Notes: a model not told the origin generated them from the sequence alone. A stretch of DNA of 64,000 nt from Paraburkholderia bannensis NBRC 103871 (GCF_000685015.1 NZ_BAYA01000003.1:372001-436000); one strand, 5' to 3'. Counted from the first letter of the stretch, positions 34,771 through 45,168 are shown. Program-made: numbers and translations.

Positions 34771-36528
34771 TTAGTGGATCTCGGGTTCGCCGCCAGCTTC
34801 GCTACCGCCGCTACAACCGCCCGCGCCGTCGCGCTGCATGAAATCAAATTCGCAGCCGTTGTTGGCCTGCATCACGTGCATCTGGTACATCGCGCCATAG
34901 CCACGCTTGAAACGCGGTTCCGGGGCGACCCAGGCGGCCTTGCGGCGCGCCATTTCCTCATCGGAGATCAGCACGTTCAGGCGGCGCTCCGGCACGTTCA
35001 GCTCGATCAGGTCGCCGTCCTGCACCAGCGCCAGCGGGCCGCCGATGAACGACTCGGGCGCCACGTGCAGCACGCACGCGCCGTAGCTCGTGCCGCTCAT
35101 GCGCGCATCGGAAATACGCAGCATGTCGCGCACGCCCTTTTGCAGGATCTTCTGCGGAATCGGCAACTGGCCCCACTCGGGCATGCCGGGCGCGCCCACC
35201 GGCCCGGCGTTCTGGAGCACGATCACGCTGTTCTCGTCGCATTCGAGCTCTTCGCTGTCGATGCGCGCGGCCATGTCGTTGTAGTCCTTGAACACCACGG
35301 CCTTGCCCGTATGCACGTGCAGGCGCTTTTCAGCGGCGCCCGGCTTGATGACCGCGCCATCCGGCGCGAGGTTGCCGCGCAGCACAGCCAGGCCCGTATC
35401 GGGCATCAGCGGCTTGGCGCGGCGGTAGATCACCTCTTCGTTGTAGATCTCGGCATCGGCGATGTTCTCGCCCAGCGTCTTGCCGTTGACCGTCATCTGC
35501 GTGCCGTCGATCAGGTCGCCCAGTTCCTTGAGCATCGCGCGCAGGCCGCCCGAATAATAGAAGTCCTCCATGAGGTACTTGCCGGTCGGACGGATGTTCG
35601 CGAGCACCGGCGTGCGGCGCGCGATCTCGTCGTACTGCGCGAGCGTCAGGTCGACGCCGGCGCGACGCGCAAGCGCGATCATGTGGACGATCGCGTTGGT
35701 CGAGCCCGACAGCGCGAGGCAGGTCGTCACTGCGTTATCGACCGACTGGCGCGTGATGATGTCCGAGGGCTTGAGGTCTTCCCACACCATGTCGACGATG
35801 CGCATGCCCGTCTTCGCCGACATCTGCGCATGGCGCGAATCCGGCGCGGGGATCGAGGCGAAGCCCGGCAGCGTGAAGCCCAGCGCTTCCGCCGCGCTCG
35901 TCATCGTCGATGCGGTGCCCATCGTCATGCAGTGGCCCGGCGAGCGCGCAATGCCGCCCTCCACGCCCTTCCAGTCTTCTTCGGTGATCTTGCCCGCGCG
36001 CAGGTCGGCCCAGTACTTCCACGTGTCCGATCCCGAACCGAGCGTCACGCCGTTCCAGTTGCCGTTGAGCATCGGGCCCGCGGGCAGGAAGATGGTAGGC
36101 AGATCCATCGAGATCGCGCCCATCAGCAGGGCGGGCGTGGTCTTGTCGCAGCCGCCCATCAGGACGACGCCGTCGGCCGGATACGAGCGGATCGTCTCTT
36201 CCGCTTCCATCGCGAGGAAGTTGCGATAGAGCATCGTGGTGGGCTTCTGGAACGGCTCGGAGAGCGTCTGCACCGGCAGCTCGATCGGGAAGCCGCCCGC
36301 CTGCCAGATGCCACGTTTGACCTCTTCCACGCGCTGCTTGAAGTGCGTATGGCAGGGGTTCATCTCGCTCCACGTATTGAGGATCGCGATGACCGGCTTG
36401 CCCGCGTACTCCTCGCGGCTGTAGCCCATCTGCGCCGTGCGCGAGCGATGGCCGAACGATCGCAGGTCGTTCACGCCATACCAGCGGTGGCTGCGCAGTT
36501 CTTCGGGGGTCTTTCGCTTGTTGCTCAT
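34771..36528 (-). CDS. IlvD/EDD-family sugar-acid dehydratase (arabonate dehydratase-like)
   Basis: 585 aa. Fe-S ligands Cys59 (SEMNPCHTH), Cys127 (MGGCDKTTP) and Cys200 (SPGHCMTMG) are present; the C-terminal half has [13 protein letters not shown] with the metal/catalytic Ser. Overall it is closer to the pentonate/arabonate dehydratase branch than to IlvD proper ([27 protein letters not shown]). It dehydrates an aldonate to a 2-keto-3-deoxy acid. It follows the ABC importer genes and, with the DapA-like and aldehyde dehydrogenase genes, would form a non-phosphorylating route to 2-oxoglutarate. The exact sugar acid is open. Confidence 0.88.
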   Translation of the reverse strand: MSNKRKTPEELRSHRWYGVNDLRSFGHRSRTAQMGYSREEYAGKPVIAILNTWSEMNPCHTHFKQRVEEVKRGIWQAGGFPIELPVQTLSEPFQKPTTMLYRNFLAMEAEETIRSYPADGVVLMGGCDKTTPALLMGAISMDLPTIFLPAGPMLNGNWNGVTLGSGSDTWKYWADLRAGKITEEDWKGVEGGIARSPGHCMTMGTASTMTSAAEALGFTLPGFASIPAPDSRHAQMSAKTGMRIVDMVWEDLKPSDIITRQSVDNAVTTCLALSGSTNAIVHMIALARRAGVDLTLAQYDEIARRTPVLANIRPTGKYLMEDFYYSGGLRAMLKELGDLIDGTQMTVNGKTLGENIADAEIYNEEVIYRRAKPLMPDTGLAVLRGNLAPDGAVIKPGAAEKRLHVHTGKAVVFKDYNDMAARIDSEELECDENSVIVLQNAGPVGAPGMPEWGQLPIPQKILQKGVRDMLRISDARMSGTSYGACVLHVAPESFIGGPLALVQDGDLIELNVPERRLNVLISDEEMARRKAAWVAPEPRFKRGYGAMYQMHVMQANNGCEFDFMQRDGAGGCSGGSEAGGEPEIH

Positions 36529-36590
36529 CTTGCGTTGCTCCAGGTGTTTCCGCGGTGTGTCAATAAAACCGCCGGCGCGGGCCGACTACG

Positions 36591-37505
36591 CTAGCGTTGT
36601 TCCTTCACGCGCGACACGAGTTGTGTCGGGCTGACGAACTGCAGCGCGACCAGCACCCATGCGAGCGTGATCGCCATGTAGATCATCGCCATGGCGTCGA
36701 TGGACTGCGGCGCGCGTACGCCCGTCGAGAACACTGCGTAATACAGCGCGACGACGAGGGTCTGCGTGTCGGGGCCGGCGGTAAAGAAAGTGAGTTCGAA
36801 CATGCCGATCGTGCGCACCAGCACGAGCAGCCCGGCCGCCAGCATCCCCGGCACGAGGAGCGGCAGCAGTACATAACGGAAATAGCGCAGCGTGTTCGCG
36901 CCAAAGATGCGCGCGGCCGATTCCAGGTTCGGGTCGATCTGCTCGATGAACGGCGTCATCACGAGGATCACGAACGGCAATGCGGGCACGAGGTTCGCGA
37001 GGATCACGCCGGGCAACGTGCCCGCGAGGCCAAACTGGTACATCGCCGTGGCCATCGGAATGCCGTAGGTCACGGGCGGCACCATCAGCGGCAGCAGGAA
37101 CACGAGCATGCAGATGCGCTTGCCCGGAAACTGCGCGCGTGCGAGCGCATACGCGGCAGGCACGCCCAGCGCGATGGACAGCAGCACGACCGCGCCCACC
37201 ACTTCGAAGGTGACCCACAGCACGCTGCCCAGCTGGAAGTCGCGCCACGCCTGCGCATACCAGTGCAGCGTGAAGCCCTGCGGCAGCGGCGTGCCGAACC
37301 AGCGCGTCGCGATGGAGTTCACGCCGACGGTGGCGATCAGCAGCACCACGTTGAGCAGGAAGAACACCACGCCGCCCCAGACGATCACTTTCCAGAGGAG
37401 GTCGGGGATGCTAGCGCGAGGCTTCGTTTGCGGCGCGCTGGACGCGCTGGTCGCATTCGACGAATGCGCGTGCAGGCCGGCTGCATTGCGTTGATGTGCG
37501 GTCAT
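36591..37505 (-). CDS. ABC transporter permease (PotC/PotI-like)
   Basis: 304 aa, six helices; the EAA loop is present around ESAARIFGANTLRYFRYVLLP. A polar 35-residue N-terminus precedes helix 1. Start ATG overlaps the upstream permease stop by one base (TGATG), so the two permeases are translated together and form the heterodimer of the importer. Confidence 0.92.
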   Translation of the reverse strand: MTAHQRNAAGLHAHSSNATSASSAPQTKPRASIPDLLWKVIVWGGVVFFLLNVVLLIATVGVNSIATRWFGTPLPQGFTLHWYAQAWRDFQLGSVLWVTFEVVGAVVLLSIALGVPAAYALARAQFPGKRICMLVFLLPLMVPPVTYGIPMATAMYQFGLAGTLPGVILANLVPALPFVILVMTPFIEQIDPNLESAARIFGANTLRYFRYVLLPLLVPGMLAAGLLVLVRTIGMFELTFFTAGPDTQTLVVALYYAVFSTGVRAPQSIDAMAMIYMAITLAWVLVALQFVSPTQLVSRVKEQR

Positions 37506-38386
37506 CAGCCTTTGCCTCCGCTCACCGGGCCCGAGTAGAAGTAGCGCTTCGCCCCGAGCATCGCGGCCACCACGACCAGTTGCACGAAGCCCATCGCAAT
37601 CGCGATGGTCGACGCGAGCGAGTAGTCGTAGCTTTCGAATGCCGCTTCCGAAGCCGCAATCGAAATCACGCGCGTGGGCCCCGCCGGCGCACCCAGCAGC
37701 ACCGCCGAAGGAAACACCGAATACGCCTGCACGAACGACAGACAGGCGGCCATCGTGAGACCCGGCGCGAGCAGCGGCAGATAGATCAGGCGGAACTGCT
37801 GCCACGGCCCTGCGCCAAGCGTCGCCGCCGCGCGCGCGAGCGTCGGGTCGATGCCCGTCACGTACGACAGCGTCAGCAGGAACGCAAACGGAAAGCCCGA
37901 CACGATCAGCGAAATCAGCACGCCCCAATAGTTGTGCGTGAGACGAATCTCTTCGCTCGTGTACAGATGCAGCGCGTGCAGCGCCTGCGGAAACCAGCCG
38001 TTCGGGCCGAAGTAGCTCAGCATGCCATCGGCGATCAGCACCGTGCCGAGCGTGACGGGAATCACGAGCAGCGTCGTCACCAGCTTCTGGTACGGCGACT
38101 TGCGGCGCAACGCAAACGCCACTGGCAGCGACAGCCCCACGTTGATGATCGTCGCGGGAATGGCCAGCTTGAGCGTGACGAACACGGTCGGCCAGAGCGC
38201 GAGATCGTGGAAGAACTGCACGTAGTTCGCGAGCATGCCGCCGCCGTTCATCGGCTTGAACGACAGCACGAGGCCGTAGGCGAACGGATACAGGAACAGC
38301 GCGACGATAAAGCCGAGCGCAGGCGCGACGAGCCAGCCGCGCGCGTCACGCGGGGCTTTGGTGAGCGACGTGACGAGCGTGCTCAT
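37505..38386 (-). CDS. ABC transporter permease (PotB-like)
   Basis: 293 aa from ATG 38386, which overlaps the ATPase stop by four bases (ATGA). Six helices and the EAA loop ARAAATLGAGPWQQFRLIYLP near residue 200. Partner of the following permease gene. Confidence 0.92.
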   Translation of the reverse strand: MSTLVTSLTKAPRDARGWLVAPALGFIVALFLYPFAYGLVLSFKPMNGGGMLANYVQFFHDLALWPTVFVTLKLAIPATIINVGLSLPVAFALRRKSPYQKLVTTLLVIPVTLGTVLIADGMLSYFGPNGWFPQALHALHLYTSEEIRLTHNYWGVLISLIVSGFPFAFLLTLSYVTGIDPTLARAAATLGAGPWQQFRLIYLPLLAPGLTMAACLSFVQAYSVFPSAVLLGAPAGPTRVISIAASEAAFESYDYSLASTIAIAMGFVQLVVVAAMLGAKRYFYSGPVSGGKG

Positions 38387-39462
38387 GCGGCACGCTCCGC
38401 ATAGGCCAGCACGCGCGACGGCGCGACGCGCAGCGTGGCGCGCTCGCCCGCTTCGAATTCGCCCTCGACGCGCGCCCACAGCTTGCCGAACGGCGCATTG
38501 GCGAGCAGCAGCGAATCGCGGCCGCCGTACTCGACCATTTCGACTTCGACGTCGAAGGCGTTGGCGTCGCCCGTATTGGCGCGCTCGAAATCCTCGGGGC
38601 GCATGGCCACGGAAATCTCGTTGCCCTTGATGTCGCCCATCGGCACGCCCGTGAGCGTGATGCCCGACGCCGACATCGCGATATGCTCGCCGCGCTCGCC
38701 ATTCACCGCGAACGGCAGCACGTTGCGATAGCCCATGAAGCGCGCGACATGCAGGTTCGACGGGCGGCTATAGACTTCCCTGGGCGTGGCGACCTGCTGC
38801 ACGACGCCCTCTTTCATCACGACGATGCGGTCGGCCATCGACAGCGCTTCGTCCTGGTCGTGCGTCACGTAGATCGTTGCGCGTTCGAGCTGGCTGTGAA
38901 TGCGTCGGATTTCCGCGCGCATTTCGATGCGCAGTTTCGTATCCAGGTTCGAAAGCGGTTCGTCCATCAGCACGAGCGGCGGCTCGATCACGATGGCGCG
39001 TGCAATCGCCACGCGTTGCTGCTGGCCGCCGGAAAGCTGGCCCGGCAGCTTGCTTTCGTGGCCGACGAGCTGCACGAGTTGCAGCGCTTCACGCGCGCGA
39101 CGCTTCACCTCTTCGCGGGAAACGCCCTGCATTTTCAGGCCGAAACCGACGTTCTCCAGCACCGTCATGTGCGGGAACAGCGCGTAGTTCTGGAACACCA
39201 TGCCGAAGCCGCGCTTCTCGGGCGGCAGCACGTCGATGCGTTGTTCGTCGAGCCAGATGCTGCCGCTCGTGAGCGGTTGCAGGCCCGCAATGCAGTTGAG
39301 CGCCGTCGACTTGCCGCAGCCCGAAGGCCCGAGCAGCGCAATGAATTCACCGCGGCGAATGTCGAGATCGAGCCCGCGCAGCGCCGCGAGCTGCACGCCC
39401 TCCGCGCTCGTGAAACTCCGACATACCGCGTCCAGACGCAGACGATCGAAAGAATGCTTCAT
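38383..39462 (-). CDS. ABC transporter ATP-binding protein (PotA/MalK-like)
   Basis: 359 aa. Walker [10 protein letters not shown] (45-53), Q-loop in [15 protein letters not shown], signature [14 protein letters not shown], Walker [13 protein letters not shown] and H-loop in [10 protein letters not shown]. The C-terminal 120 residues form the TOBE domain. Overlaps the next permease gene. Its importer class fits spermidine/iron/sugar-acid type systems with family 1 or 2 binding proteins. Confidence 0.94.
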   Translation of the reverse strand: MKHSFDRLRLDAVCRSFTSAEGVQLAALRGLDLDIRRGEFIALLGPSGCGKSTALNCIAGLQPLTSGSIWLDEQRIDVLPPEKRGFGMVFQNYALFPHMTVLENVGFGLKMQGVSREEVKRRAREALQLVQLVGHESKLPGQLSGGQQQRVAIARAIVIEPPLVLMDEPLSNLDTKLRIEMRAEIRRIHSQLERATIYVTHDQDEALSMADRIVVMKEGVVQQVATPREVYSRPSNLHVARFMGYRNVLPFAVNGERGEHIAMSASGITLTGVPMGDIKGNEISVAMRPEDFERANTGDANAFDVEVEMVEYGGRDSLLLANAPFGKLWARVEGEFEAGERATLRVAPSRVLAYAERAA

Positions 39463-39555
39463 GACACCTTCCTGACCACGTGATCCACTTTTCAGAGCCA
39501 GGTTTCAGGCCTTTGCCGAAACCTGGCTTCGCGCCCTTTGAACCCTATGAACCGG

Positions 39556-40722
39556 TTATTGCGACTTCTGCGAGCCGACTTCGCGATCCCATTTCTGGAA
39601 CGCCGCGACCATCGCCTGCGCCGAAAGCGGCTGGACGTGCGGATACTGCGTGAGCCACTTCGCATATTCAGGACGACCGAACTTCGCGATCACGTCCTGG
39701 CTCTGCTTCGGCGCCATCGCGAGCGTCACGCCGTTCACGGCCGGGCCCGGATAGAAGTAGCCGTCGTCGTAAGTCATGGCCTGCTGCTGCGGCTCCAGCA
39801 TGAAGTTCATCAGCTTCGTGAGCACCGCGAGCTTTTCCTTCGACACGCCCTTGGGCACGACCATGAAGTGCGCGTCGTTCACCCACGTCATGTTGTCGAA
39901 GGCCTGCACCTTGAATTCGGCCGGCACGATGCCGAGCGCGCGCGGGTTGATGTCCCACCCCGTGACGGTCACGGTCATGTCGCGCGTGCCCTCGCCCAGC
40001 TCCTTCATCACCGCCGACGTGCCGCCCGGGTAATACGGCACGCACGAATTCAGCTCTTTAAGGAAGGCCCAGGTCTTGTCCCAGCCGTTGATCGGGTCTT
40101 GCGGGTTCTTGTCGCCGAGCAGATACGGCAGGCCCATCAGGAAGGTGCGGCCGGGGCCCGAATTGGCCGGACGCGCGTAGATCAGCTTGCCCGGATTGGC
40201 CTTGCAGTACGCCAGCAGTTCGGCGGGCGTGTGCGGCGGCTTCGCGACCTTCGCGGGGTTGTATTCGACCAGCGGCCCCGCCGGCATATACGAGACTTCA
40301 AGCCCGTAGCCCTGCGCAAGATCCTGCATCTTGCGCGGCCCCGGCGCATATTTGTCGAGCACGCCCGGCAGCGCCGCCGACTGATCCGGCAGCAGCTTCG
40401 TCCAGAGGTTCTGCTCGATGCCCGCGGCGAGCGCGTCGGTGCCCGTCAGGACGAGGTCGATATCGGCGCGGCCTGCGGCCTGCATTGCCTTGATCTTGCC
40501 GGGCAGTTGCGGCGCGGGTGCGTTGGTGTAAGTGATATTGGAGACGAGGTTCGGATACTTCGCCTTGAACGCTTCGAAGGCCTTCTGCGTGAGTTGCAGA
40601 TTGCCGGCCACGTCGACAATGTTCAGGGAAACGGGATCAGCCTGCGCCGCGCTCATGCCGAGCGTCGCCACGGCCGCCACACAAACGGCCAGCATCCTAG
40701 CCTTCAAGCGTCCATCGAACAT
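39556..40722 (-). CDS. ABC transporter periplasmic binding protein
   Basis: 388 aa. Signal peptide to about residue 29 (LAVCVAAVATLGMSAAQA-DP). Fold of the family 1 extracellular binding proteins, with IVDVAGNLQLTQKAFEAFK and a late WDREVG. First gene of the importer run; a 93-base gap separates it from the ATPase gene. Its promoter region carries the operator-like AGTTGTCAAGCAACG. The ligand is probably the sugar acid handled by the linked dehydratase; that is inference from context. Confidence 0.9.
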   Translation of the reverse strand: MFDGRLKARMLAVCVAAVATLGMSAAQADPVSLNIVDVAGNLQLTQKAFEAFKAKYPNLVSNITYTNAPAPQLPGKIKAMQAAGRADIDLVLTGTDALAAGIEQNLWTKLLPDQSAALPGVLDKYAPGPRKMQDLAQGYGLEVSYMPAGPLVEYNPAKVAKPPHTPAELLAYCKANPGKLIYARPANSGPGRTFLMGLPYLLGDKNPQDPINGWDKTWAFLKELNSCVPYYPGGTSAVMKELGEGTRDMTVTVTGWDINPRALGIVPAEFKVQAFDNMTWVNDAHFMVVPKGVSKEKLAVLTKLMNFMLEPQQQAMTYDDGYFYPGPAVNGVTLAMAPKQSQDVIAKFGRPEYAKWLTQYPHVQPLSAQAMVAAFQKWDREVGSQKSQ

Positions 40723-40863
40723 CGCATCTCCTCACTCTGTTTATGGAATTTTTTCTGCGCGGCTACCGCAGTGTCTTTGTTCGTTCTTTGTTCTTGCGCC
40801 AGCTTCTTGAGCCAGCTTTTTTGTCGACTGCGCCGCGGTCAAAGGATGCCGAACCACACATCA

Positions 40864-40878
40864 AGTTGTCAAGCAACG
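40864..40878. promoter_or_regulatory. Operator-like inverted repeat before the ABC importer operon
   Basis: AGTTGTCAAGCAACG, near-identical to the repeat at 43593. On the minus strand it contains TTGACA, the likely -35 of the importer operon, so a bound regulator would block RNA polymerase. Confidence 0.6.
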
Positions 40879-40928
40879 TGAAGGGTTTTGTGAGGCCAAT
40901 CTGAAAGCCTTGTCGGCGGCCCAGTGAG

Positions 40929-40971
40929 GAAGGCGCTTGCAGCGGTTCTGCAAGCGCCTTCGGCTGGTTTT
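40929..40971. terminator. 14-bp hairpin downstream of the aldehyde dehydrogenase gene
   Basis: GAAGGCGCTTGCAG (40929-40942) pairs perfectly with CTGCAAGCGCCTTC (40948-40961). The T-run lies on the plus-strand side (40968-40972), not after the minus-strand gene, so intrinsic termination of the upstream gene is uncertain. Confidence 0.5.
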
Positions 40972-40977
40972 TAGCGC

Positions 40978-42561
40978 TTACTTGCGCACCAGTTCGCCGT
41001 CGCGCAGACGCCACAGCGCGAGCGGGTTGTCGTCCTGCAACGCGGCGGGCAGCAATTCCGACGGCAGATCCTGATAGCAGACCGGGCGCAGGAAACGCTC
41101 GATCGCCATCGCGCCCACCGACGTCGTGCGCGCATCGGACGTGGCCGGGAACGGGCCGCCGTGCACCATCGCGTACGACACCTCGACGCCGGTCGGGAAA
41201 CCGTTGGCGAGAATGCGGCCCGCCTTGCGCTCCAGCGTCGGCAGGAGACGCGCGGCCATTGCGTAGTCGTCGTGGTCGATGTGCAGCGTCGCCGTGAGCT
41301 GGCCTTCGAGCTGTTCAGCCACGCGCAGGAGCTCGGCTTCGTCGCGGCAGGCCACGACGATCGAGGTCGGCCCGAAAATCTCGTCCGACAACGCGTGCTG
41401 CGCGAGGAACTGCTGGGCGTTCGTCTTGAACAGCAGCGGCAGCGCGGCGCAATGCGCGTCGGTCTGCGTGCCTTCAGCCAGTTGCTCGACGCCCGGCGCC
41501 GTCTTGCGCGCCGCCACCGCGTCGTCGTACGCCGAGGCAATGCCCGCCGTCAGCATGCTCTGCGACGGCTTGCCCGTGAGTGCCGCGCTCGCGGTCTGCA
41601 CGAAGCGGTCGAGTTCCGGCGAATCGATCGCCAGCACGAGGCCCGGGTTCGTGCAGAACTGGCCGACGCCCAGCGTGAGCGAATCGACGAAAGCCTGGGC
41701 GAGCGCCTCGCCCCGCGCCGCCAGCGCGGCGGGCAGCACGAACATCGGATTGATGCTGCTCATTTCGGCGTAGACGGGGATCGGCTCGGCGCGCTGGGCG
41801 GCGATGTGCGCCAGCGCAAGGCCGCCGCGGCGCGAACCCGTGAAGCCCACCGCCTTGATGGCCGGATGCGCGACCAGCGCTTCGCCGGTCTCGTTGCCGC
41901 CGCCGAAGACCAGCGAGAACACGCCCTCAGGCAGGCCGACATCGGCGACCGCCTGCTGGATCGCGCGCCCGACAAGCTCCGAGGTGCCCGGATGCGCAAG
42001 GTGCGCCTTCACCACCACAGGGCAACCCGCAGCCAGTGCCGACGCCGTGTCGCCGCCCGCCACCGAGAACGCCAGCGGAAAGTTGCTCGCGCCGAACACG
42101 GCCACGGGGCCGAGGCCGATGCGCTGCGCACGCAGGTCAGAACGCGGCAGCGGCTTGCGATCCGGCAGCGCCGAATCGAGCACCGCGCCGCACCAGCGGC
42201 CGTCGCGCACCAGCGACGCGAACAGGCGCAGCTGGCCGACCGTGCGGCCGCGCTCGCCTTCGAGACGCGCCTTGGGCAGCGCCGATTCCAGATGGGCGCG
42301 CTCGATCAGCTCGTCGCCGATGCCGAGAATGCGTTCGGCGATCGCTTCGAGCAGCTTCGCGCGGGTCTCATGCGGTGCGGCGCGGAAGGCGTCGAACGCC
42401 TGCGCCGCGAGTTCGCAGGCGCGCGTGACCTCGGCCTTCCCGCCGAGGCCGAACGACGGCTCGATGTCCTTGCCGAGCGCGGGCGCGAAGGCCCGCATCT
42501 CGCCTGCCTGGCCGCGCACGGCCTGCGCGCCCAGCAGCATGTTTCCGGTAATAGACGACAT
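40978..42561 (-). CDS. NADP-type aldehyde dehydrogenase (alpha-ketoglutarate semialdehyde dehydrogenase-like)
   Basis: 527 aa from ATG 42561 (GGAG upstream). Catalytic Cys303 ([10 protein letters not shown]), Glu266 (VYAEMSS), Asn160 ([10 protein letters not shown]) and Lys185 are in place. The [10 protein letters not shown] opening and long form fit the KGSADH group used in sugar-acid and hydroxyproline breakdown, which turns alpha-ketoglutarate semialdehyde into 2-oxoglutarate. It is second in an operon after the DapA-like gene, 35 bases apart. Confidence 0.9.
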   Translation of the reverse strand: MSSITGNMLLGAQAVRGQAGEMRAFAPALGKDIEPSFGLGGKAEVTRACELAAQAFDAFRAAPHETRAKLLEAIAERILGIGDELIERAHLESALPKARLEGERGRTVGQLRLFASLVRDGRWCGAVLDSALPDRKPLPRSDLRAQRIGLGPVAVFGASNFPLAFSVAGGDTASALAAGCPVVVKAHLAHPGTSELVGRAIQQAVADVGLPEGVFSLVFGGGNETGEALVAHPAIKAVGFTGSRRGGLALAHIAAQRAEPIPVYAEMSSINPMFVLPAALAARGEALAQAFVDSLTLGVGQFCTNPGLVLAIDSPELDRFVQTASAALTGKPSQSMLTAGIASAYDDAVAARKTAPGVEQLAEGTQTDAHCAALPLLFKTNAQQFLAQHALSDEIFGPTSIVVACRDEAELLRVAEQLEGQLTATLHIDHDDYAMAARLLPTLERKAGRILANGFPTGVEVSYAMVHGGPFPATSDARTTSVGAMAIERFLRPVCYQDLPSELLPAALQDDNPLALWRLRDGELVRK

Positions 42562-42596
42562 GGTCGCTCCGTTCAGGTCAATCGATTGCAGGACGC

Positions 42597-43532
42597 TCAA
42601 GCGTGCGCCGCCGCCAGCGACTGCTCGAACGCCAGCAGTTCCTTCGCGGCCGCGCCGATGGCGGGCAGCGCTTCAGCGGGCGACTGCGACAGCAGCGGCA
42701 GGATCGGGCCCATGTCGGCGATGCCGGAGAGCGTCACCGCGTCGTGCAGCACGCGGATCAGCGAGATGTCGTCGCGCAGCGTTTCGAGCGGCATGAAGGC
42801 GTCGTAGAGGCGTTGCGCTTCATCGGCGCGGCCTTCCTTGGCGGCCTTGAGCAGCGCCATGACGGCGTGCGAGGCGATGCAGCCCGAACCCGTCGTCCAT
42901 GCAGCCAGACCGAAGTCGCGCACGTGCACCAGCGCGGGACGCTCGCCCATGCCCGACACCACCTTCGACGCCGGCACGCTTTGCAGCAGGCGGCGCAGGT
43001 ACGGGTCGTTGGCCGGATCGGCGCGCACGATGGCGTACTTGACGGCGATGAGCGTGCCGCGGTCGATCAGGCGCACCAGCGTGTCCACATCGACGTAGTC
43101 CTCGCTCTTGATATAGAGCGTGAGCGGAATGCCTGCGGCGTCGGCGATGCGCGTGAGGCCTGCCTCGACGCCTGCGGGCGTGGTGAAGCCAGCGAGCGGC
43201 AGCACCATGGCCGTCTGGTATTTCGTCTGCGCGAGGATGTGCGCCTGGTCGAGCATCTTGCCGTAGTCCGGGCCGATGGCCGGGATCACGCGCGTTTCGG
43301 GCGCGGTCAGGTCGGCGAGCATGTCCAGCAGTTCGCGGAATTCGCTGACGGCGACGTGATAGAGGTTGGCGTTGCCACCGTAGAGCAGCGTGCGGATGCC
43401 GCCCGCTTCCATGTGACGGATGAGCTTGCCGTTGGCTTCAACGTCGAGCGAGAAATCGGGGCGGCGTGCCAGGGGGGGCACCGCCATCACGGTCGAAGCG
43501 AATTCGCTCTCGACGATCGGGGACACGTTCAT
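42597..43532 (-). CDS. DapA-family lyase/dehydratase for a keto-deoxy sugar acid
   Basis: 311 aa from ATG 43532. TIM barrel with the family Tyr140 ([12 protein letters not shown]) and Schiff-base Lys165 (IAVKYAIVR). The usual GTTGE loop is replaced by [10 protein letters not shown], which sets it apart from DapA, NanA and KdgD. With the adjacent semialdehyde dehydrogenase, the likely reaction is dehydration (or dehydration-decarboxylation) of a 2-keto-3-deoxy sugar acid to alpha-ketoglutarate semialdehyde. Exact substrate not known. Confidence 0.85.
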   Translation of the reverse strand: MNVSPIVESEFASTVMAVPPLARRPDFSLDVEANGKLIRHMEAGGIRTLLYGGNANLYHVAVSEFRELLDMLADLTAPETRVIPAIGPDYGKMLDQAHILAQTKYQTAMVLPLAGFTTPAGVEAGLTRIADAAGIPLTLYIKSEDYVDVDTLVRLIDRGTLIAVKYAIVRADPANDPYLRRLLQSVPASKVVSGMGERPALVHVRDFGLAAWTTGSGCIASHAVMALLKAAKEGRADEAQRLYDAFMPLETLRDDISLIRVLHDAVTLSGIADMGPILPLLSQSPAEALPAIGAAAKELLAFEQSLAAAHA

Positions 43533-43592
43533 GAGGCCTCGTGCTGGATGGGAGGGTTGTCGATGGACTGAACAGTAGCACCGGCCTCGTTT

Positions 43593-43607
43593 AGTTGTCA
43601 AACAACT
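43593..43607. promoter_or_regulatory. Operator-like perfect inverted repeat before the DapA-like gene
   Basis: AGTTGT-CAA-ACAACT, 61 bases upstream of the start. As at 40864, the minus strand reads TTGACA inside the repeat, a likely -35. Confidence 0.65.
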
Positions 43608-43779
43608 TTGAGATTTGTTAGGGTTTGTTCGGAGGGGGCGATGGGTTCGCGCTCGCCCCATCGTGCGGCCAAACTTTGCTTCGCCGAATTCAGAATCTTC
43701 TTGTTGTCTCAAACAGGATAGTTCGCAACCATCGTTTCGCAGCCGTTGGTTGCCTGCACGAACCTGTTTCCTTTCTCAA

Positions 43780-43992
43780 ATGAGATTCCTGAGATTCCTC
43801 CTTGGAGCAGTGCTTGGCGCAACCCTCGCTACGGCAATCTCGTGGGGAGGGTTGTACCTCTATGGGCGATTACAGCCGCCTGGAAGCCTGTTCGACGCGA
43901 GTCCGCAGTCAGCCAATCTCTTTTTCGCGATGTGGCTCGCTTTTGCCGTCGCAGCGGCGGCGATAAGCGGCTATTTCATCGCGCGTCGCTAG
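43780..43992 (+). CDS. Small two-helix membrane protein, hypothetical
   Basis: 70 aa from ATG 43780: MRFLRFLLGAVLGATLATA, a first helix, then a polar loop and a second helix (FFAMWLAFAVAAAAISGYF), ending IARR. I do not recognise a family. No strong ribosome site is seen, but the topology with positive ends is sensible. It may instead start earlier in the frame, at 43615. Confidence 0.45.
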   Translation: MRFLRFLLGAVLGATLATAISWGGLYLYGRLQPPGSLFDASPQSANLFFAMWLAFAVAAAAISGYFIARR

Positions 43993-44427
43993 TCTTCGCC
44001 TTCCAATTTTCATCAGACAAATAAGCCAATCGCGGCCGCATAACAAATCCCCCTGCGTCTTGACAACCCGGCGCGATCATTCTTCCCCTAAAAGCAACAA
44101 AAGCGGCATCGCGTCACTTGCCAGAAAGCGGCTTTTCTTCATCGGCGCGAGATAGGGGGACGCCAATCGCAACGCTACCAACCCGCTGATTTACAAGCAA
44201 AAAGCTCACGCTCGCACCTCAACCAGCACGCACACCAAACCCCGCCAAACCACCTCCCCCAGCCCCACCGCTACGGACACTGAAATGGATTGTTGTAAAA
44301 TTCTTCGATAATGATGGAACCGGTTCCAATTACCATTGCCCCGCAAAGCGGCCTAGGCTAAAAGCCGGTTCCCGCAAACGGCACGGCCGGATCAGGCCAT
44401 GCCGAATTGATACAGAATCCTCCAATC
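43993..44427. promoter_or_regulatory. Control region of the gluconate dehydrogenase operon with LacI-type palindrome
   Basis: No gene is seen in these 435 bases. At 44315-44328 TGGAACCGGTTCCA is a perfect 14-base palindrome with the central CG of LacI/GalR operators. GATAAT (44307-44312) directly before it is a likely -10, so the palindrome would cover the transcription start. The -35 is weak. No LacI-family gene is in the window. Confidence 0.55.
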
Positions 44428-45168
44428 ATGTCCGAATCTCCTCTCACGTCACGCCGGGGCTTCCTACGCACGGCGGTGGTGCTCGTTCCGGCAACAGGCG
44501 CGCTCGCGGCCTGCGAAGGCGGCTCACAGTCGCCTGCCGGTTCCGCGCAAGGCGGCAGCCAGCCCGGCGCGGCAGGCCAGTCCGCCCAGGCCGAATACAA
44601 ACCCCGCTTCTTCGATGCCCGCGAATGGACTTTCCTGCGCGCGGCCGTCGATCGCCTGATTCCCGCCGATGCCGAGGGCCCTGGCGCCCTCGACGCGGGC
44701 GTGCCCGAGTTCATCGATCGCCAGATGGATACGCCCTACGCGCACGGCGCGCTCTGGTACATGCAGGGCCCGTTCCAGCAAGGCATTCCGGAGCTTGGTT
44801 ACCAGCTGAAACTCGTGCCGCGCGACCTGTATCGCCTGGGCATCGCGGCAGTCAATGCGTATTGCTCGAAGGCGTACGGCAAGGAATTCGACGCGCTCGA
44901 CGCCAGCACGCGCGACGCCGTGCTCGGCGCGCTCGAAGCGGGCAAGGTCGAACTCGACGGCGTGCCGGCCAAGGTGTTCTTCGGCCAGTTGCTGCAAAAC
45001 ACGCGCGAAGGCTACTTCTGCGATCCGGTTCACGGCGGCAACAAGGACATGGCCGCGTGGAAGATGATCGGTTTTCCCGGCGCACGCGCCGACTTCATGG
45101 ATTTCGTGAACCAGAACGGTAAGGCCTACCCGTACGGTCCGGTTTCGATCAACGGGGAGCGCACGTAA
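44428..45168 (+). CDS. Gluconate 2-dehydrogenase subunit 3 family protein (Tat exported)
   Basis: 246 aa from ATG 44428; an upstream TTG at 44407 is in frame but less likely. Twin-arginine signal SRRGFLRTAVVL followed by a lipobox-like ALAAC. The mature part (FFDAREWTFLRAAVDRLIPAD, DLYRLGIAAVNAYC) matches the small gamma subunit of membrane-bound gluconate and related sugar-acid dehydrogenases; it carries the FAD subunit out through Tat. Its stop overlaps the next start (ATG at 45168) by one base. Confidence 0.92.
   Translation: MSESPLTSRRGFLRTAVVLVPATGALAACEGGSQSPAGSAQGGSQPGAAGQSAQAEYKPRFFDAREWTFLRAAVDRLIPADAEGPGALDAGVPEFIDRQMDTPYAHGALWYMQGPFQQGIPELGYQLKLVPRDLYRLGIAAVNAYCSKAYGKEFDALDASTRDAVLGALEAGKVELDGVPAKVFFGQLLQNTREGYFCDPVHGGNKDMAAWKMIGFPGARADFMDFVNQNGKAYPYGPVSINGERT

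Noticed and set aside
34771..36528. Dihydroxy-acid dehydratase IlvD of branched-chain amino acid synthesis
   Set aside because: Sequence blocks and the sugar-acid importer context fit the aldonate dehydratase branch.
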